The notes beneath the pieces were generated by a model that saw only the letters and a program-made list of their open reading frames with translations, had not been told where the DNA came from and did not search any database. A DNA stretch of 64,000 bases from Shewanella eurypsychrophilus (lineage in GTDB: Bacteria; Pseudomonadota; Gammaproteobacteria; Enterobacterales; Shewanellaceae): NCBI RefSeq assembly GCF_007004545.3, contig NZ_CP045503.2, forward strand, positions 3,690,102 to 3,754,101, read 5' to 3'. This document shows positions 37,687 through 45,802 of this stretch, in pieces (the stretch's first letter is position 1; each line of letters opens with the position of its first letter). Made by a program: the position numbers and the translations under genes.

Positions 37687-38156
37687 GTAGGAGCGGCTTC
37701 AACCGCGAATGGTATTAATTGATTTATGGATAAATAGCTTCGGGGCTGAAGCGCCCTCCTACGGAATGTAGATGAGCTAAGATGATGCGGCGCTGTTGAG
37801 GCTAAGACGACGGCGTTGCCTTGTAGGAGCGGCTTTAGCCGCGAATGGGTTAGATATTATTTGATGTATATAGATAAGCTTCGTGGCTGAAGCCAGCTCC
37901 TACAACCGTGAATGATTTGGTGTTAATTGATGTATGGATAAAAAGCTTCGGGGCTGAAGCGCCCTCCTACAGAAATGTAAGACCCCTTTCGGTTAGATGA
38001 TGTTGTGCCATGTAGGAGCGGCTTTAGCCGCGAATGATTTGGTATTAATTGATGTATGGATAAAAAGCTTCGGGGCTGAAGCGCCCTCCTACAACTACGG
38101 TTGGTTCTATATTATTTGGTGTATAGAGAATGCTTCGGGGCTAAAGCCCCTCCTAC
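37687..38156. repeat. Cluster of five BIME-like REP units
   Basis: Units at 37687-37762, 37823-37903, 37904-37970 (5' end missing, fused to the previous one), 38012-38092 and about 38094-38156 (5' half degenerate). All carry the GCTTCGGGGCT...CCCTCCTAC arm or a close variant, and three have the full GTAGGAGCGGCTT arm. Strong hairpins are expected in RNA of either strand. The cluster fills most of the spacer between the MBL-fold gene and the POT transporter. Confidence 0.88.
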
Positions 38157-38388
38157 AACGTCAAAGTTTGTACATGTTCACAGCTTTACACTTCTTCTTG
38201 TTTAAATACTCAGCATTCACGCCTGTAAAATTGACATTTGCAATCATAAAAAGGTATATAAGGTGGGTTTCGTAGAATTTATAGCTCCAAATATTAAAAT
38301 ATAACAATAGTCTGTAGCAAAATTGTAGTCGGCTTTCACAGCTAAAGTACAATTAATCATGAGCTTAACTTCATTAAGCCATGCTAAG

Positions 38389-38418
38389 TTGCAAGACTGT
38401 AAAATAAAGTAATAATAA
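38389..38418 (+). promoter_or_regulatory. Candidate promoter of the POT transporter
   Basis: TTGCAA and TAATAA are separated by 18 nt, about 55 bp before the start. Two near-identical 15-mers (CTGTAGCAAAATTGT at 38312-38326 and CTGTAGCACAATTGT at 38424-38438) flank it. Confidence 0.5.
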
Positions 38419-38472
38419 TTTTTCTGTAGCACAATTGTCCTACAGGCATCACAAGCGAAGGTGGAAGACTTA

Positions 38473-39951
38473 ATGAGCGTAACAAAACCCCAAGGGACGA
38501 TGCTCGGGCATCCGAAGGGATTGTTCCTGTTGTTTACAACAGAGTTATGGGAACGATTCAGTTATTACGCAATGCGTGCCATTTTGGTACTGTATTTGGT
38601 AGATAGCGTACAATCGCAAGGTGGTCATGGTTTAGGATGGACGAGTGCAGATGCCATCTCTCTTTACGGTACTTTCACCGGTTTAGTTTATTTAACTCCC
38701 CTCATTGGTGGCTGGTTAGCCGATAACTACCTTGGTCAACGTCGTTCAATCATGATTGGTGGCGCGTTAATGGCTGCTGGTCAATTCATTCTGGGTACGC
38801 CACACGCTTGGGTGCCGGGAATGGAAATCGAAGCCTTCTATCTTGGTCTTGGTGTACTGATTCTAGGTAACGGTCTATTTAAGCCAAACATCTCTACCAT
38901 GGTAGGTGACTTGTACGAAGAAGGTGATCATCGTCGTGATGGCGCGTTTACTATCTTCTATATGGGTATCAACGTAGGTGCTTTCCTTTCTGGTATTATC
39001 GTAGGTTCTGTTGTCAGCGCTTATGATGGCAACTTCCAGATGGGCTTCCTTTGTGCTGGTATTGGTATGGTGTTCTCTTTGATCATTCAATTCTTCTTCG
39101 CACAGCGTCTACTTGGTGATATTGGTAAATACCCAGCTGCAAAACTTGAAAGAGATAAAGCTAAAGCAGCAGGAAACACTGACGTAGCGAAAGTGCCTTT
39201 AACCAGTGTTGAACGTGACCGTATCAAGGTCATCATGGTTATGGGTCTGTTTACTATCATCTTCTGGGCTGGTTTCGAGCAAGCCGGTGGTTTGATGAAC
39301 TTGTTCACCAACGACTTTACTGATCGTATGATCGGTGGCTGGGAAGTACCAACAACTTGGTTCCAGTCTCTTAACGCTATGTTTATCGTTATCTTCGCAC
39401 CTGTCATCGCATCTATCTGGATCCGCTTAGGTAAGAATGAGCCAAACTCTCCAGTTAAGTTTGCATTAGGTCTCGTACTACTGGGTATCGGTTTCCTATT
39501 CATGATCGGTGCTGTACTTGAGATGGGCGGAAATCCTGACGGTAAGTCGAGCATGTGGTGGTTAGTCGGTGCATACTTCTTCCATACCATGGGTGAGCTT
39601 TGTCTATCTCCTATCGGTCTATCTATGGTGACCAAGCTTGCTCCGCTGCGTATCGCATCTCTTATGATGGGTGCATGGTTCCTATTCGTTGCTGCTGCAA
39701 ACAAGATTGGTGGCTTCGTGGGTTCATTTATCGGACATGGCGGACCAAAAGAAGAGCAACTTGCAAATGCAATGGCCATCTTCGCTGGTATCGCTATCAC
39801 ATCTGCTCTTTCAGGTATCGTGCTGTACTTTATGGCTGACAAGCTAGTAAGTTGGATGCACGGCGCTGAAGGTGGCACCGTTCATACTGAAGAGCAAGCG
39901 CTCGAAGAAGAGATGGCAGTGACAGCAGATCATGAAGGGATAAAGCATTAA
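38473..39951 (+). CDS. Proton-dependent oligopeptide (POT/PTR2) transporter
   Basis: Inner-membrane proton-coupled importer of di- and tripeptides (DtpA/B-like MFS). I take the ATG at 38473 (492 aa), with GGAAG 5 nt upstream; a GTG at 38461 is less likely. It shows the POT proton-coupling motif ELWERFSYYAMRAILVLYL near residues 24-42, about 14 membrane segments, and the FYMGINVGAFLSG and FHTMGELCLSPIG motifs. Codon choice looks strongly biased, suggesting high expression. A perfect heptamer array and then a terminator follow. Confidence 0.93.
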   Translation: MSVTKPQGTMLGHPKGLFLLFTTELWERFSYYAMRAILVLYLVDSVQSQGGHGLGWTSADAISLYGTFTGLVYLTPLIGGWLADNYLGQRRSIMIGGALMAAGQFILGTPHAWVPGMEIEAFYLGLGVLILGNGLFKPNISTMVGDLYEEGDHRRDGAFTIFYMGINVGAFLSGIIVGSVVSAYDGNFQMGFLCAGIGMVFSLIIQFFFAQRLLGDIGKYPAAKLERDKAKAAGNTDVAKVPLTSVERDRIKVIMVMGLFTIIFWAGFEQAGGLMNLFTNDFTDRMIGGWEVPTTWFQSLNAMFIVIFAPVIASIWIRLGKNEPNSPVKFALGLVLLGIGFLFMIGAVLEMGGNPDGKSSMWWLVGAYFFHTMGELCLSPIGLSMVTKLAPLRIASLMMGAWFLFVAAANKIGGFVGSFIGHGGPKEEQLANAMAIFAGIAITSALSGIVLYFMADKLVSWMHGAEGGTVHTEEQALEEEMAVTADHEGIKH

Positions 39952-39966
39952 TAAAAGGTTCTAGAT

Positions 39967-40015
39967 ACTAGGTACTAGGTACTAGGTACTAGGTACTAGG
40001 TACTAGGTACTAGGT
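39967..40015 (+). repeat. Tandem heptamer array ACTAGGT x7
   Basis: Seven perfect copies of the 7-bp unit ACTAGGT, starting 15 bp after the POT transporter stop and before its terminator. Confidence 0.97.
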
Positions 40016-40026
40016 ACTGATATTAT

Positions 40027-40057
40027 AAACGCCTCGCTAGTGATAGTGAGGCGTTTT
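40027..40057 (+). terminator. Terminator of the POT transporter gene
   Basis: AAACGCCTC / GAGGCGTTT stem with an internal CTA/TAG pairing, followed by TTT. The heptamer array lies between stop codon and terminator, so it is transcribed. Confidence 0.9.
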
Positions 40058-40070
40058 TGTTATGAAGTAT

Positions 40071-40092
40071 CTAGGTATTAGTTCCTAGGTAC
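40071..40092. repeat. CTAGG-type repeat left of the four-helix-bundle gene
   Basis: CTAGGTATTAGTTCCTAGGT, then AC. Its GTTCCTAGGTAC half (40081-40092) is nearly self-palindromic and matches GTACCTAGAAAC at 40615-40626 as an inverted copy with one mismatch. Confidence 0.7.
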
Positions 40093-40158
40093 GATGGCTT
40101 ACAATGATAATAAGTTCCAAGTCTGACTACTCCAGATTATCCCTAAAGCCAAATAATC

Positions 40159-40551
40159 TCAGTTACCCTTAATCTTGTATTCCACTGAGGACTCTTTCAC
40201 TTCTCCTTTTCTAATTTTTATCAGTGCAGCCAGCATGGCGGATATCTGTTTAGTTTCATCTATAAGAGTCAGTCCCCTGTCTTTATCTACTAGTTCGATT
40301 TCGATAGCTATGTATAGTTGGGTGGCAAGCTCTCCTGCAGAGCCTTTTGAATAGTAAAGGAAGCGAGCAGATTCTTTAGCGGAAGCTCTCTCTTCTCCTT
40401 CTGCGATGTTGGAAGGAATGGAAAGGGAAGATCGAGTGACTTGATCTTTAAAACCATAATCTCTGCAATTATTGAATAAACGGTAAATATCACAAACCAA
40501 ACGCGAAGAACGTCGCCAGACTTCAAGATGTTCAAAAGCATATTTTCTCAT
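40159..40551 (-). CDS. Four-helix-bundle protein (S23 / 23S rRNA intervening-sequence protein family)
   Basis: A 130-aa protein starting at the ATG at 40551, with GGA 7 nt upstream (four more residues are possible from 40563). The family core is recognisable: FEHLEVWRRS, then DQVTRSSLSIPSNIAEGEER and SARFLYYSKGSAGELATQLYIA. Members are pentameric helical bundles of unknown function, first seen inside rRNA intervening sequences and also found as free-standing genes. Here the gene is not in rRNA but is bracketed by CTAGG repeats on both sides, which may mark an insertion unit. Confidence 0.87.
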   Translation of the reverse strand: MRKYAFEHLEVWRRSSRLVCDIYRLFNNCRDYGFKDQVTRSSLSIPSNIAEGEERASAKESARFLYYSKGSAGELATQLYIAIEIELVDKDRGLTLIDETKQISAMLAALIKIRKGEVKESSVEYKIKGN

Positions 40552-40601
40552 CACACCATCCATGGTATTGAAAGTAAAATTGAAGGCAAAGACGACAGTA
40601 A

Positions 40602-40641
40602 TGCCTAGTTACTAGTACCTAGAAACCTCCACTTGCCTAGA
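40602..40641. repeat. CTAGG-type repeats right of the four-helix-bundle gene
   Basis: CCTAGTTACTAGTACCTAG and a nearby TGCCTAGAACC. Together with the copies at 39967-40092 they frame the four-helix-bundle gene. Confidence 0.65.
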
Positions 40642-40647
40642 ACCTTC

Positions 40648-41751
40648 TCAAAAAGACAGTTGCACATATCCGCCGGTTGGGATTGTTGTGTCGTAGGCGA
40701 GGCCATGGAATTGATTATCGAGTAGCATCTGTTTGTGCTCAGGTTTACTTGAGGCGATACATAGCTGCTCGCCAGGCATTAAGGTCCGAAATTGTGCACT
40801 TGGATGCCCCCAATCTAATATACCCAGCTGTAGAGAGTTAGGCATTGCTAGCGGGGTTAATCCTTGCTGGTTACGAATATAACAGCGCAAGCCGTTACCA
40901 GCCTGAGCAATGGAGGCTCTATACTGAGTGAGTTCGACGACGGCATAGACAATATCGATACAGATATCTAGTCCAGACTTTGTCATTCTCTCGTTGAGGT
41001 AACTCAACATACTATAGGGCTCGATGATGGCCTGAGTCGTACCGTTTCTAAAGAGCTTCAACTTTTGATTAACGAAGCTTTTCAGTAACACACTGGCAAA
41101 CGCTGCACGGTTATCCTGAGGGTGGAAGTGGGCCATATACATCACCAGATGCTTTTCACCTACATTAACCGTATCGATAAAGTAAGCACTGACTTCATCG
41201 GCTTTATACAGGCTGTAGTCAACTTTGGCGGTTAAGTAGTTGATCTGTGATGGGGGGAAAAGCTGTTGCTGAACACTTTTTGCCGCTTGCTCATTTTGTT
41301 CTAGCAAGGCTAAGTTATCTTGTAGCTCTTGATAGGAAAGCTCTTCTAAATCTTCAAAGCGCACTTCTTTTGAAACGCGAGACTCTAAACATTGTTTGAT
41401 GGCATTTTCGATGAGAAATAGATCGGCGACAGGCTTAACTAAATAATCACTTGCGCCAATACGCAGCGCTTCCACCACATCGGCCATGACTTGATTACCA
41501 GAAATAACAATGGATGGAATATCAGGATTGAGCTCTGACATCTTTTTGAGCATGTCTAATCCGCCCATGATAGGCATGCTTAAATCCGCAAGTACGATGT
41601 CGAAGGCAAATTGCTGAAACTTCTCTAGCCCTTGCTCACCATCGTTTGCTTCAATAACACTCGCTCCCCGACTTTCGAGGAAGCTCGCAACGAGCCGCCT
41701 AAAAACCGGATCGTCTTCAACAAGTAATATGACTAACTCTTCTAGCGCCAT
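40648..41751 (-). CDS. rssB: RssB-like response regulator
   Basis: A 367-aa two-domain protein. An N-terminal receiver (residues 1-125) has the acidic pocket ED12-D13, phosphoacceptor Asp56 in LADLSMP and the Lys of YLVKPV. The C-terminal domain (about 165-367) resembles a degenerate PP2C-type phosphatase module. In E. coli the matching layout is RssB, which delivers RpoS to ClpXP. The same layout occurs in other regulators, so RpoS control here is an inference. It lies downstream of mlaA, separated from it by a terminator. Confidence 0.78.
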   Translation of the reverse strand: MALEELVILLVEDDPVFRRLVASFLESRGASVIEANDGEQGLEKFQQFAFDIVLADLSMPIMGGLDMLKKMSELNPDIPSIVISGNQVMADVVEALRIGASDYLVKPVADLFLIENAIKQCLESRVSKEVRFEDLEELSYQELQDNLALLEQNEQAAKSVQQQLFPPSQINYLTAKVDYSLYKADEVSAYFIDTVNVGEKHLVMYMAHFHPQDNRAAFASVLLKSFVNQKLKLFRNGTTQAIIEPYSMLSYLNERMTKSGLDICIDIVYAVVELTQYRASIAQAGNGLRCYIRNQQGLTPLAMPNSLQLGILDWGHPSAQFRTLMPGEQLCIASSKPEHKQMLLDNQFHGLAYDTTIPTGGYVQLSF

Positions 41752-41768
41752 CTATGGTCCTTTTATAA

Positions 41769-41803
41769 AAGACTCTAGTGAGTAACTTTAAATCTAGAGT
41801 CTT
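41769..41803 (-). terminator. Terminator after mlaA
   Basis: Perfect 10-bp inverted repeat AAGACTCTAG / CTAGAGTCTT starting 1 bp after the mlaA stop; in minus-strand reading it runs into TTTTATAAAA. Confidence 0.8.
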
Positions 41804-41804
41804 C

Positions 41805-42668
41805 TTAATCTAGCTCCTGCATATATTCATCGAGTAGATCATCTTCATCTTGATCGACCGGAACATCTCCATCATACACTTTATAATCCATATGTTGAAA
41901 ATAAGCTTCTTTGACAAAAGTATATGGATCCAATGCGTTATCGACTAAACGTTCTTGATCAATCGCGGAGGCTCTATTATGCAGGTTTTTCAAGCCCCAC
42001 TTAGCCAGCGATTGCCACAATGCTAACTCTGATAATGGAAAGTATAGATCATCAACCCAATCAGATGCGAGTTCACGAGTAACATAAGGACCGAAGAAGG
42101 GTGCCATAAAATACGGGCCGTTCGGCACACCGTAATAACCTAAGACTTCATTAAAGTCATCTTGTTTACGCGGCAAGCCCATCATATCGGCTACATCTAT
42201 GATACCCAACAAGCCCATTGTGGTGTTAATGGTGAAGCGTCCACCTGCATTCACAGCCCACAGCCACTTTCCCTGCAGGGTATTGTTCACAAGTGCACTC
42301 GGTTCTTCAAGGTTCAATATAAAGTTATTAACCCCAGTCTTAACTGGTCTAGGGATATAATCATTATAACCATGAGCGACTGGACGATAGAAATATCTAT
42401 CCATAAAAAGATAGTTAAAATCCCACATCGCTCGGTTAAAACCTTCTATAGGATCTCTATCGTCGTTATAGCTGATAATAACCTTGGCTTCTGTTTGTTG
42501 CAGTTCTTGCTTATTGATTGTTGTTTTAGCAGGTAAAACACTCTGTTGAACTGGAGACTCAACACCTATTACACTGGTACTCGATTCAGTACTCGATTCG
42601 GAAGCAAGCACTATGTTTGGATAAAAACTGAGTGCAACGATAACTGATGCTATCCATTTTAACGTCAT
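41805..42668 (-). CDS. mlaA: MlaA/VacJ-family phospholipid-transport protein lacking a lipobox
   Basis: Outer-membrane component that removes misplaced phospholipids from the outer leaflet and hands them to MlaC. The core is clear: DPIEGFNRAMWDFNYLFMDRYFYRP, given here as residues 76-100, then the ANGRF-like NAGGRFTINTTMGLLGIID and the LGYYGVPNGPYFMAPFFGP segments. The 287-aa protein is longer than E. coli MlaA because of a Ser/Thr/Gln-rich N-terminal linker and an acidic C-terminus. The N-terminus looks like a plain signal peptide ending VLAS, and the protein contains no cysteine, so it cannot be a normal lipoprotein. Confidence 0.9.
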   Translation of the reverse strand: MTLKWIASVIVALSFYPNIVLASESSTESSTSVIGVESPVQQSVLPAKTTINKQELQQTEAKVIISYNDDRDPIEGFNRAMWDFNYLFMDRYFYRPVAHGYNDYIPRPVKTGVNNFILNLEEPSALVNNTLQGKWLWAVNAGGRFTINTTMGLLGIIDVADMMGLPRKQDDFNEVLGYYGVPNGPYFMAPFFGPYVTRELASDWVDDLYFPLSELALWQSLAKWGLKNLHNRASAIDQERLVDNALDPYTFVKEAYFQHMDYKVYDGDVPVDQDEDDLLDEYMQELD

Positions 42669-42909
42669 ATATATCTCTTCAATAATGCAGCCGAATCCTT
42701 TTCAGCTACTACAACTAATGCTACAACTTAGGCTCACTAATGAATGAGAAGCCTAAACATAGGTAATACTTAAGACACACGATTGAGCTTAGCAAAATAA
42801 TGCAGCTTTATACTTACAGCTCGTTACTTACGACCCGATATGTGACTTTAATTAAAGCCCAGTCGACTTTTTGTCGATAGGCAAGTATGGCAGGTATAAA
42901 TTTCCAACT

Positions 42910-42946
42910 GTTGTAAACTAGACTAATCAGTGTGATTTTGTTTACA
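42910..42946. promoter_or_regulatory. Inverted repeat between mlaA and the FliK-like gene
   Basis: Perfect 8-bp inverted repeat TTGTAAAC / GTTTACAA with a 21-nt centre, in the 370-bp divergent spacer 42669-43038. It may be an operator. Nothing else is evident in that spacer. Confidence 0.35.
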
Positions 42947-43038
42947 AGAGCGCTAAGGATACTTAGCAATAAAAATAGATCAAACATATAATCAAAAAAA
43001 GTGTAAGTTAAAATTAAAAGTTGTGGGACCTTTAGTAG

Positions 43039-45162
43039 ATGCCAGATCCATTAAACCCATCTAGGACAAACATAGCGAGCCAACCTGAGCCCGTGACGAG
43101 TACCAATAAACCGGAGCAGGCTTCAACTCGCCTGCAAACCAGGGCGGCTCAACAAGCTAGCTCAGGTTTGCTCAATACCTATCTTGCACCTGAACCTGCA
43201 AGAAACCCACAAAGCGCAGCGACTAATGGCACTGCTAGTGCAAGTGCTAATCCCAGTACTAATGCCACCACGGTTACGACTGAGGCCAAACTGGCCGCGA
43301 TTCATTTTTCTGCTAAGGCAGACTATATCTCTATAGACAGTACTCGATACCTGCTCACATTTTTAACCGCTTCACAAAGACAGATCGCCATAAAAGCAGC
43401 AAATGTTCTAGTCTTGAATAATTCAGCTTTAAATGATTTAGCTTTGAAAAATTTAGAGTCAAATAGTGTAATTTCGAACCCATCAAAATCTCGCACTTCA
43501 TCTTCTAATACGTCAAGTACTATCAACCAGCAGTTTTCGAGTTCTCATCTCGGCGCTAGCATGCCCAGTGCTCACTCACAGCCTGTCACAGAGAATAAGC
43601 AAGCACATCAAGGCCAAAGAGTATTGCTAGCCTTGGGCTCAGCAGTCACCATCCCATTGCCCCAGCAGCTACATAAGCTCATCAGTCAACAGAATGTAGA
43701 TAGCCAGCAACTGCAACAAATTAGTGCTAGGGCACAGGGCTATCCATTGCCCATCACACAGATAAATGATGGCAAACTTCAGTTTTCAAATGGCACCCTA
43801 GTGCCATTGTCGACGCTGACGCTGAACAATATTGCAAGCAAGTCTGAGCTAGATTCTGCAGCAATGAGCCGCGTCTATCTGCAGCCAAGTATTCAATATC
43901 AAAATAAGCAGTGGTTACTTACACTTAAGCCCATACTCGGCGAGATGTCAGTTAAGTTAGTATCGAGCTCTGTTGCATCCCAGACAATGACCCAACAAGA
44001 TGCAACGCTGGTAAAAGCCAAGCCTGAGCTGAGTCGCATCTACACTCAGTTGTTTGAGCGATTAAACCAAACTCCACAACATGCTCAAAACGGCGACTCG
44101 GTTAGCGACAAGGTTGCCGTTAACCAAGTTGCCATTAACCAAGATTCCATTAAAAAGAGCAATGCAAAGGGTGAAGTGTTAAGTCCTGCAGTAACGAGTC
44201 CCCATCAAGCATTAAAAACTGAACATAACAGCAAGCAACAAACGCCCTCCAGTACCCAGATACAGAGTGACAACTCAAAGCAACATTTGATGCAGCACTT
44301 GATGAAGGAATATTTAAACAAAGCGTTAGGCAAGGCGGGCAGTTTGCCAAAAATAACCGAGACAGCCAATGATCCAATAGCCAAGCCTGATACTAGTCTT
44401 GCCAGCGCCGTTTTAAAATTGCTTCCGCTTCTCAGACCCAGAGCGCTTAATACACTTGCACTACCCAGCACTATAAAAGGTGAACTTGCCGGGCTAATGA
44501 GCCTTCAGCAGCACATAGGCAGTCAAAGTAGCCTAGCAGGTACATTGAGTCCACAATCTCATATGCATTCAATCTCAATGCTGTTTCAGCTGCTATTGGG
44601 CGTAAAAAGTCACTCCGCTTCTGGGGCAAGTAAGATTTCGCAACAGGCTCAGAACTATTTACAAAGACTGCAAACCCAAATGGGCGGCAGTGCATCCCTG
44701 CTCAACTTGTTAGAAAAAATCGGCACGACAGAGTCACTCGGTAAAGTCTTTAGCAATCTACAACTTTACTCTCAAGCAAGTAGTGACAGCAACAATCAAG
44801 TCAATTGGTTCTTTACCCTTCCTTATTCCCTCAATGAGCACCAAGAGCAACTCGAGGGGCATTTTAAGCAAGACAGTAATTCAGATGAAGATAATGAGTC
44901 AAAGCATTGGCGATTACAGCTAAAGTTTAACTTAGGTAAAGGCCCGTTACTCATTCAAGCAGCGATTAAAGGTGAGCGAATAGACCTAATATTTAATGGC
45001 ACCGATGAAACACTATTAAAAAAAATCGATAGCTTACTACCACCGTTATTAAACAAGCTAACAGATATCGGATTTCAGCCAGACAAGGTAGAAACTAAAC
45101 TCACCAACGTGCCTGCCACCTTGCTCCCGGGTGAACATTTTCTGGTTAAGATTAAGGCATGA
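43039..45162 (+). CDS. FliK-like flagellar hook-length control domain protein
   Basis: A 707-aa protein with a long low-complexity N-terminal part (Ser, Gln, Asn, Thr-rich, about residues 1-600). The compact C-terminal Flg_hook domain (about 615-700) includes LQLKFNLGKGPLLIQAAI and DSLLPPLLNKLTDIGFQPDKV. FliK proteins measure hook length and switch export specificity through FlhB. The standard fliK usually lies before fliL-fliM, outside this window, so this is probably a paralogue. Its partner is the short FlhB-C-like gene 228 bp downstream on the same strand. The heptamer array follows the stop. Confidence 0.75.
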   Translation: MPDPLNPSRTNIASQPEPVTSTNKPEQASTRLQTRAAQQASSGLLNTYLAPEPARNPQSAATNGTASASANPSTNATTVTTEAKLAAIHFSAKADYISIDSTRYLLTFLTASQRQIAIKAANVLVLNNSALNDLALKNLESNSVISNPSKSRTSSSNTSSTINQQFSSSHLGASMPSAHSQPVTENKQAHQGQRVLLALGSAVTIPLPQQLHKLISQQNVDSQQLQQISARAQGYPLPITQINDGKLQFSNGTLVPLSTLTLNNIASKSELDSAAMSRVYLQPSIQYQNKQWLLTLKPILGEMSVKLVSSSVASQTMTQQDATLVKAKPELSRIYTQLFERLNQTPQHAQNGDSVSDKVAVNQVAINQDSIKKSNAKGEVLSPAVTSPHQALKTEHNSKQQTPSSTQIQSDNSKQHLMQHLMKEYLNKALGKAGSLPKITETANDPIAKPDTSLASAVLKLLPLLRPRALNTLALPSTIKGELAGLMSLQQHIGSQSSLAGTLSPQSHMHSISMLFQLLLGVKSHSASGASKISQQAQNYLQRLQTQMGGSASLLNLLEKIGTTESLGKVFSNLQLYSQASSDSNNQVNWFFTLPYSLNEHQEQLEGHFKQDSNSDEDNESKHWRLQLKFNLGKGPLLIQAAIKGERIDLIFNGTDETLLKKIDSLLPPLLNKLTDIGFQPDKVETKLTNVPATLLPGEHFLVKIKA

Positions 45163-45190
45163 AAAAAAGTTGTAAGTTTTAAGTCGTAGG

Positions 45191-45281
45191 TTTTAGGTTT
45201 TAGGTTTTAGGTTTTAGGTTTTAGGTTTTAGGTTTTAGGTTTTAGGTTTTAGGTTTTAGGTTTTAGGTTTTAGGTTTTAGG
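45191..45281 (+). repeat. Tandem heptamer array TTTTAGG x13
   Basis: Thirteen perfect copies of TTTTAGG, then a partial TTTTAG; a decayed unit (GTTTTAAGTCGTAGG) precedes it. It starts 28 bp after the FliK-like stop. Confidence 0.97.
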
Positions 45282-45302
45282 TTTTAGCACAGATTATATT
45301 CC

Positions 45303-45344
45303 CGGCTAAAGCCGGTCTTACTGTAGGAGCGGCTTTAGCCGCGA
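45303..45344. repeat. Solitary REP halves before the FlhB-C-like gene
   Basis: CGGCTAAAGCCGGTCTTAC followed by GTAGGAGCGGCTTTAGCCGC (45323-45342): two short arms without the usual spacer. A hairpin here would lie in the leader of the FlhB-C-like gene. Confidence 0.8.
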
Positions 45345-45390
45345 AATATGCTAGACAACCGGGATAAATCATCAAAATAATGGAAATCAG

Positions 45391-45744
45391 ATGACAGAAT
45401 ATGCTAATAAACCACAAGACAATGGTTCAAATGATACCAACGACAAAAAGAAACAGCGTGAAGCCGTTGCATTGCGTTTTGGTGGTCAACATGCCCCTAC
45501 GGTTACTGCGACAGGTAAAGGAACTGTGGCGGATGAAATAATAAATTTAGCAGAACAGGCGGGTATTCATATTCATCAAGACCCTCATCTAAGTGTTTTT
45601 TTACAACGATTAGAGTTAGGTGAAGAGATCCCTAAAGAGCTTTACCTGTTGATCGCCGAGCTAATCGCCTTCACCTATATGCTCGAAGGGAAGTTTCCCG
45701 ATCAATGGAATAATATGCATCAGAAGATAGTAGAAGAAGTTTAA
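45391..45744 (+). CDS. FlhB C-terminal-domain-like protein (FhlB/YscU-family)
   Basis: A 117-aa cytoplasmic protein matching only the C-terminal part of FlhB: ATGKGTVADEIINLAEQAGI and HIHQDPHLSVFLQRLELGEE, then IPKELYLLIAELIAFTYMLEG. Compare KGVDEVAFKIREIAREHEI and IPEGLFTAVAQVLAYVFQL in the full flhB here. It lacks the membrane part and the NPTH autocleavage motif. It is a known small family rather than a truncated pseudogene, judging from its clean start and stop. Beside the FliK-like gene it may act in export switching. Confidence 0.82.
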   Translation: MTEYANKPQDNGSNDTNDKKKQREAVALRFGGQHAPTVTATGKGTVADEIINLAEQAGIHIHQDPHLSVFLQRLELGEEIPKELYLLIAELIAFTYMLEGKFPDQWNNMHQKIVEEV

Positions 45745-45756
45745 AGGTTCTTAGTT

Positions 45757-45799
45757 CTAGGTACTAAAACCTAGGTACTAAAACCTAGGTACTAGGAAC
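45757..45799. repeat. CTAGG-type tandem repeat between convergent genes
   Basis: Two copies of the 14-mer CTAGGTACTAAAAC (45757-45770 and 45771-45784), then CTAGGTACTAGGAAC, in the 58-bp gap between the FlhB-C-like gene and the DUF2802 gene. Confidence 0.9.
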
Positions 45800-45802
45800 T
45801 TA

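Noticed and set aside
35531..38275. Short open frames in the REP clusters (for example 35531-35761 minus, 35657-35860 plus, 37997-38275 plus)
   Set aside because: They are translations of the GTAGGAGCGGC repeats (recurrent FGAEAPSY-like peptides) with no ribosome site or domain.
39087..39878. 263-codon open frame antisense to the POT transporter
   Set aside because: The sense gene is unmistakable and strongly codon-biased, which leaves long open antisense frames; the antisense peptide has no recognisable domain.
45191..45281. Telomere-like repeat or chromosome end
   Set aside because: The unit resembles plant telomere repeats only by chance; the array is inside a continuous chromosome with genes on both sides.
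45391..45744. Truncated flhB pseudogene
   Set aside because: Clean reading frame, normal start and stop, and a recognised stand-alone family; the full flhB is present at 59.1-60.2 kb.
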